This document shows positions 59,099 to 64,000 of a DNA stretch of 64,000 nucleotides, in pieces; position 1 is the first letter of the stretch, and each line of letters starts with the position of its first letter. A model generated the notes under the pieces. The model was given only the letters and a program-made list of their open reading frames with translations. It ran no database searches and was not told the DNA's origin. Source of the stretch: Onchocerca volvulus (Eukaryota; Nematoda; Chromadorea; Rhabditida; Onchocercidae); contig HG738140.1 of the NCBI GenBank assembly GCA_000499405.2, positions 10,443,560 to 10,507,559 on the forward strand, written 5' to 3'. The position numbers were made by a program, and so were the translations under genes.

Positions 59099-61821
59099 AT
59101 GAAAAGTGCCCGAATACAGCTTTTGAATAAGCAAAATATTATCGCAGGGAAGTATGTTCTTCTTTTGGCTCGCTGCATTCGTTCGCAACATTCACCTTCA
59201 TTTTCGTTCGCATCTCAAAAGGCCAATGAACATGGAGTGCCTATTCTTGTCACCTACATCTACCAACCAGGCAATTAACTAGACATTGATTTAAGATGGT
59301 TGTGAAGCATTACTCATTCTTTCAGAATTATATTTCATCAATTTTTAATAAGTTAATCATTTATTGCAGATCGACATAATTTGGCACAACGAAAATTTCT
59401 TTTAGAAGGACTGAATTGCTTAGAAAATAATCTGTCCCGTTTGCATGCACCTTTGTTAGTCGTGAAAGCGAGCAGTGACCAGCAAGCCACAGAAATTATT
59501 TTAAAATTATCTGAGGTAGCCTGTGAAGTGATCACTGATGCTGCTTATTTGCGTGAAGATCGCAGCTTTGAAGAAAATCTTAATGACAAGCTTGTAATGA
59601 AGTGTCGCAGACTTACAAAAGTTGAAGGAAATGTCACTATACCCGTCACAGTTAATATTTGCTTTTACCTACTTTTTTTTTTAGAATCCTTTTATCATTT
59701 TTTCCTTGTAGTAGTTCTCTTCAGATCATCCTACAATTTCTCAAAAAGTGGATAGTTTTCTTGCAGAAAATATCAAATTCACTCTATAAATTTGTTGAAA
59801 ATAGGATCAGTACTAGCGATCTAATGCGTAAACTAGCTTTCAGGTCTTATGCAGTAAGCCAGCTTATAATGCTAATTCAATTCGGAAAGTGGCTTGGCAT
59901 TTGCTTGACGATTTTCTTCTTGAAAAATGGAACATTATTCCAAAAGTTCACTGTGAATCATGGAAAAAGTGCGTAACAGATATATTTACTGAGCTTATTT
60001 TGTTTTGCTATGGTATTATTGTTCTATCGTTGTTGCTAATATGAGACAAAAACCAAAAAATATAATTAAACGCTAAACCCGTGCTTTGTTCTACATTGTA
60101 AAATAGGAAAAATTTCCTTCATACCAACTGAGATGAGAAATCGCCGTAAGAATTGAGGAGTTTGCACTGATCAAGAATTAAGATGTAATTGTCTTGCATG
60201 TTTTACTGATACTTCAGTATAGTGGAATATAACTTGGAATGTATAGACATATCACTGGAGTATATTAGAGCGGTCGATGATTGCAAAACAAGCAGTAAAT
60301 TAAAAGGTGGAGAAGCTGCTGCGCGCCAGATCCTGGACTACTTCATTGCTAATAATTTAAGAACATATGACAAAGACAGGTTTGTTTCTTTTTTCGTATT
60401 CGCAGATTCGGTGAAAATTTGAGGATTTTAGTATGCATCTCGTTTTATTTTTTCCTTTCATCTGTTCGGATTATATCAAATTTCTATATCAGGAATATCC
60501 CGAACGGTGATAAACAGAGTCATCTCTCACCTTATGTCCACTTTGGCATGTTAAGTCCAATTATGATCGTTGCAGAAGTCAAGCAATCTAAAGCACCAAA
60601 ATCTGCGAAAGATATATTTTTTTTTTTAGTGATTTTTTGTGGAAGTGAGCCACCTTTAACACATTAAGCGCATATGATAAAGATTTTCTTATTGATTGTT
60701 GTTATTGGCAGAATTTAAGGGAAATTTAAAACTCTTGTTCTTGTTTAGCAAGAAATTTATATGATAACGCTATATTTGTTTAGTGAAATTTCATATTTTG
60801 AACTTCAGATGCGTTTTTGGAAGAATTGGTTGTTCGGCGTGAGCTAGCGCATAATTTTGTTTACTACTACAGAGCTACTTACGATACAGTATGATTTAGT
60901 TTGAGATGGAAATAATTTTTAATTGACAATGACAAACTTACTTATCAGCCAAGTCGCGTTCGTTGTATTTTTTCAGTTTGATTGCTTGCCAGAATGGGCA
61001 AAGAAAACGATGGATGAGCATCGCCTTGATAAACGGGAATATATTTATAGTTACAGAGAGCTAGAAGAAGGATATACGCATGATATTTATTGGAATGCGG
61101 CACAGTTTGAACTTGTTTTCACTCATAAAGTATCAATTTTTTTTTTCAGTTTTATTTTTACAAAGACGGGTGAGTTGTGAGATTCTTCACTGCTGCTATA
61201 AATCAGTGTTTCAGAATTCAGTAGTTTCAATTAATTCATTTCATTCTCTGCAGAACTATTTAGAAATTACATTGCCTACATATTGTTTTTCTTTCATAGA
61301 TGTCGAGTTATCTTCGTATGTATTGGGCGAAAAAAGTAATCGAATGGTCTCCTGATTATGAATCCGCTTATGCTTTCCTTATTGAACAAAATGACAAATA
61401 TGAATTGGATGGATGTGATCCAAATGGCTACTGCGGCGTTATGTGGAATTTTGGGATGCATGATCGGGCTCATTCGGTTGTTATCCATTTTTTTTTTTAA
61501 CGATTGTAGACATAATTTCACGGAATTTTTCATGAAAAGAATATGGCTGCGAATGTGCATTTGTTCACTGCAGCTTCTCCAGAACCCTTGCTCAAATTAT
61601 TATTTTTTCAGAACAGACCAGTGTTTGGAAAGATTCGTTATATGTGTGCAGATGGAATACGAAGAAAGTTCCGGAATTATATTGATGAGTATGTCAGTAT
61701 TAATTACAGACGTGCTGGTCGTACATTGAAATTAAATAACTATTCGCAATCAAAAACGAAGAAAGCTTCGGGAAATGTTGAGCCAAAATTGAAAAAAAGG
61801 CGTAAAACTATAAACAAATAA
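59099..61821 (+). CDS. phr: class II CPD (deoxyribodipyrimidine) photolyase
   Basis: Light-driven repair of cyclobutane pyrimidine dimers using FADH-. Exons: 59099-59270, 59370-59644, 59844-59968, 60218-60379, 60493-60611, 60809-60888, 60977-61129, 61300-61476 and 61612-61821, giving 490 aa, a usual length. The N-terminal alpha/beta domain has [19 protein letters not shown] and [11 protein letters not shown]. The FAD domain carries class II signatures: [88 protein letters not shown] and [11 protein letters not shown] Lys-rich tail follows ([11 protein letters not shown]), a possible nuclear signal. The ATG lies one base behind ATTGCAG. Exon 1 needs a GC donor (CAG|GCAATT). Exon 5 fits the family only with an AT donor (AAAG|ATATAT); a GTGAGC 37 bases later would insert about 12 mostly hydrophobic residues. 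No internal stop, so it looks functional. Confidence 0.9.
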
Positions 61822-62639
61822 TTGATGTTTGATAGTTTTATTACCTTGAAGGACATTATTATCATTTATTCTTCTTTTTATTCAAGATCATTGTTTATTT
61901 TTTGGTTTTCATAAATTTCCCTTCCATATGATTACTACAAATAGCTAATTAAAACATATTATATATTACCTCATTTTGAAAGCAGCAGTTTTACATTTGG
62001 CAACGTGATTGCTTATATCTTAGTATACCCCATCTCATCATAATTTGATTGCTCATGAAATGTATATATCTCAACATATTAACTTTTTGTAATCTTATTA
62101 TTATTAGTAATCTTTTATCATTCAATAACTTTTTTCGATTGGAAGTTTCTCTTTATTATTCAAGCATTTTCAGAATTTTCGATTCTATTTGTATCTTTTT
62201 ATTTTCCATTACGATTTTGCGTCATTATAAATCTTTTGCTTTATATTACCTAAGATCCTCGTCCTTTTTTCGTTTTTGCACTAATTGTGATTATTCGTAC
62301 TTCATCTAGTTGACTTAATGAATAAAAATTTAAATCATTGTTAATGCAAAGTTAAATATGTTCAAAGTAGGTTGCGTTCACCTTTTTACTGAAACGTTTA
62401 TTTCATAGTTAATGACTGATTTCTAAAATTCTGTTATGGTTAGACAGCCAGAAATGATCTTAACAATGAAATCTCCAGCTTCAATAAATTTTATAAAATC
62501 TAGTTTTCTAAGACTCAATAGATGGTCTAATATATGATACATTTCGCGATGGAGAGTCGTCAATTTCCATTTGAGACGCTCAACTAATGCCGGATATGGC
62601 AGTCTTTGAGAAGTCTAGAGAAATTTTTTATTTCGAGTT
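61822..62639. other. intergenic, nothing recognised
   Basis: Spacer between photolyase and the next same-strand gene. The 86-codon frame at 62049-62309 is Phe/Leu/Ile-rich translated AT sequence and was not called. Confidence 0.4.
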
Positions 62640-63194
62640 ATGTCTGGACGTCATCATGAACCACGTGTTGTCAATGCTGATAAATCACCGCGAGTACCGT
62701 ATCTCAAGCCGAAATCAAGAATCGGTATTTCTTGGAACAGATTGTTATACAATGTACGTTATGTAAGTCGGCACTGGAAAGATCGAATACTTGTGAAAAC
62801 AGCTGCTGCCGTATTTATCTATACCATTGGGTTTGTTTCTTACTTTACTAAAGAGAAAAATTTTAATTTTAATTTGATAAGGTATAATGTTTCATTTGTT
62901 CCGTATGTTTCTTCGAATTATTCCAAACAATTCATTTTCTCTTTTTTTTTTTTTTTTGTTCTCGATTCAAAAATTGGTTTTAGGTTATATGCTTATATTT
63001 GGAAGTGCTATGGCAATGAACATCCACTAAATCGTTATCAGTGGAGGCAAATGAAGAAAAATGGCCAATTAAGCGAAGAAATGTTGCATAAAGAAGAAGT
63101 TGTTCAAAATTATATGAAAACGCGATTTAATAAGATCTATGAGAAAGAACCAATTTATTCTGTACGAAGACAAGGTCCACCTGGAGTGTTATAA
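62640..63194 (+). CDS. small single-pass membrane protein of unknown function, 133 aa
   Basis: Two exons, 62640-62830 and 62984-63194, joined in phase through a standard GT-AG intron, with an AATAAA at 63260. The basic N-terminal half (KSPRVPYLKPKSRIG, NVRYVSRHWKDR) leads into one membrane segment, VKTAAAVFIYTIGLYAYIW, then a charged C-terminal half rich in Tyr, Gln and Lys (NRYQWRQMKKNGQLSEEML) ending GPPGVL. Size and layout resemble accessory subunits of inner-mitochondrial-membrane complexes, but I do not recognise the family. The long frame through the intron is chance. Confidence 0.7.
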   Translation: MSGRHHEPRVVNADKSPRVPYLKPKSRIGISWNRLLYNVRYVSRHWKDRILVKTAAAVFIYTIGFVSYFTKEKNFNFNLIRYNVSFVPYVSSNYSKQFIFSFFFFFVLDSKIGFRLYAYIWKCYGNEHPLNRYQWRQMKKNGQLSEEMLHKEEVVQNYMKTRFNKIYEKEPIYSVRRQGPPGVL

Positions 63195-63712
63195 ATTTTC
63201 GAATTCACAAGTCACTCAAGATATATAGTGTTTCATTAGCCAAAATTCAAGAAGTCTTTAATAAATTTGACAAAGGAAATAGCTTCAGGAATAATTGCGT
63301 TTAAATAACAATTTTTTATTACTTATAACTAACTTATCTTTGCAAATACAATTTATAAATCTTATAATTTTTTTCTATTAGTGAAATCTAGAAGAACATA
63401 GGATTTTTATGAATCTTTGGTCGATTTGATTTAGAATCCCATTCATTTATGGTTCTCTGCCAAACTTATTTTAATTCGTAATTTCGAGATTGAAATGAAA
63501 ATCTCAATTTTTTTATTGCTACTGAAATCGATAACATGACTCAGTATGAGAAATGTATAGTACTCACATGCGTTTATTTCAATGATAGGTAGATAGTATA
63601 TTTTTTGTATTAACCTAATCCCTTTTTTTTTTTTGTTTGTTGTTGTTTATTAATTGCACTTGTCTTATTTGTACTATGTTTAGATTGGAATTCCATTTTG
63701 TTTAAATTGTCT

Positions 63713-63749
<37 letters not shown>

Positions 63750-64000
63750 CTATTTCGTTAATTTATATATTATCAATTTAATTTGGAGTAAATATGTTTT
63801 AATAGTTTCCAAATTACATTTTAAAAAAAATTAAATTAGTTTTTCAGATTATAAGATTGGTCAAAATCAAAAAAATTGTTAGTATACGGAATTTTGAAAT
63901 GAAATGAGACTTCGAACTACATTTGGGAATTAAATTTCTTAAATTTCATTGATTAATTCAATTCTTTTTCCTTTAGAAATTCGTTTGTTTATTCAGCAAT
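63195..64000. other. 3' flank, nothing recognised
   Basis: Contains the AATAAA at 63260 and a (TA)n microsatellite at about 63715-63746. No further coding sequence was supported to the window edge. Confidence 0.45.
63715..63746. repeat. (TA)n microsatellite
   Basis: About 16 TA units. Confidence 0.96.

Noticed and set aside
59659..59976. 105-codon frame on + within photolyase
   Set aside because: Mostly intron; the true exon 59844-59968 uses another frame that matches the class II SK..Y.A.SIRK region.

Overview
This is an AT-rich nuclear window from a nematode. The evidence is multi-exon genes with many short introns ending in T-rich TTTTCAG-type acceptors, some start codons lying directly behind such acceptors (consistent with trans-splicing), BEL/Pao LTR retrotransposons, and animal genes such as anillin, gamma/delta-sarcoglycan and VPS24. 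Base composition and intron sizes would suit a clade III (spirurid/filarial-like) worm, but I cannot name the species from sequence alone. Gene structures below were built by hand from reading frame, splice phase and family conservation.

Layout. 1.1-2.2 kb: thymidylate kinase (-). 3.0-4.2 kb: mitochondrial ATP synthase subunit f (-). 4.9-16.8 kb, perhaps to 17.7 kb: a long anillin gene (-) of about 30 mapped exons, with an unexplained open exon-like segment on the other strand inside its 2.3-kb intron. 17.7-18.5 kb: an imperfect direct duplication in the anillin 5' region. 19.4-24.0 kb: a membrane-anchored matrix metalloproteinase without a hemopexin domain (+). 24-30 kb: gene-poor, with a possible orphan terminal exon. 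30.2-32.2 kb: VPS24/CHMP3 (+), whose last intron carries a long hairpin. 33.7-40 kb: a graveyard with a mariner relic, a broken coiled-coil pseudogene and a degenerate BEL/Pao element. 40.6-46.0 kb: a protein made of three RNase H1-type hybrid-binding domains, followed on the same strand by RNase H1 itself. 46.6-49.2 kb: the 18S rRNA dimethyladenosine transferase DIMT1 (-), divergent from a 102-aa orphan gene (+). 50.4-53.0 kb: a second degenerate BEL/Pao element (-). 56.3-63.2 kb: gamma/delta-sarcoglycan, an intact class II CPD photolyase and a small single-pass membrane protein, all on +.

The genes are mostly unrelated housekeeping functions (nucleotide synthesis, ATP synthesis, cytokinesis, ESCRT-III, ribosome maturation, DNA repair) and not a dedicated pathway. 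The one functional cluster is the tandem of a hybrid-binding-domain protein with RNase H1. Two observations stand out: an apparently complete photolyase in a nematode, and the repeated need for GC-AG (and twice AT-AG) introns to keep conserved proteins in frame.
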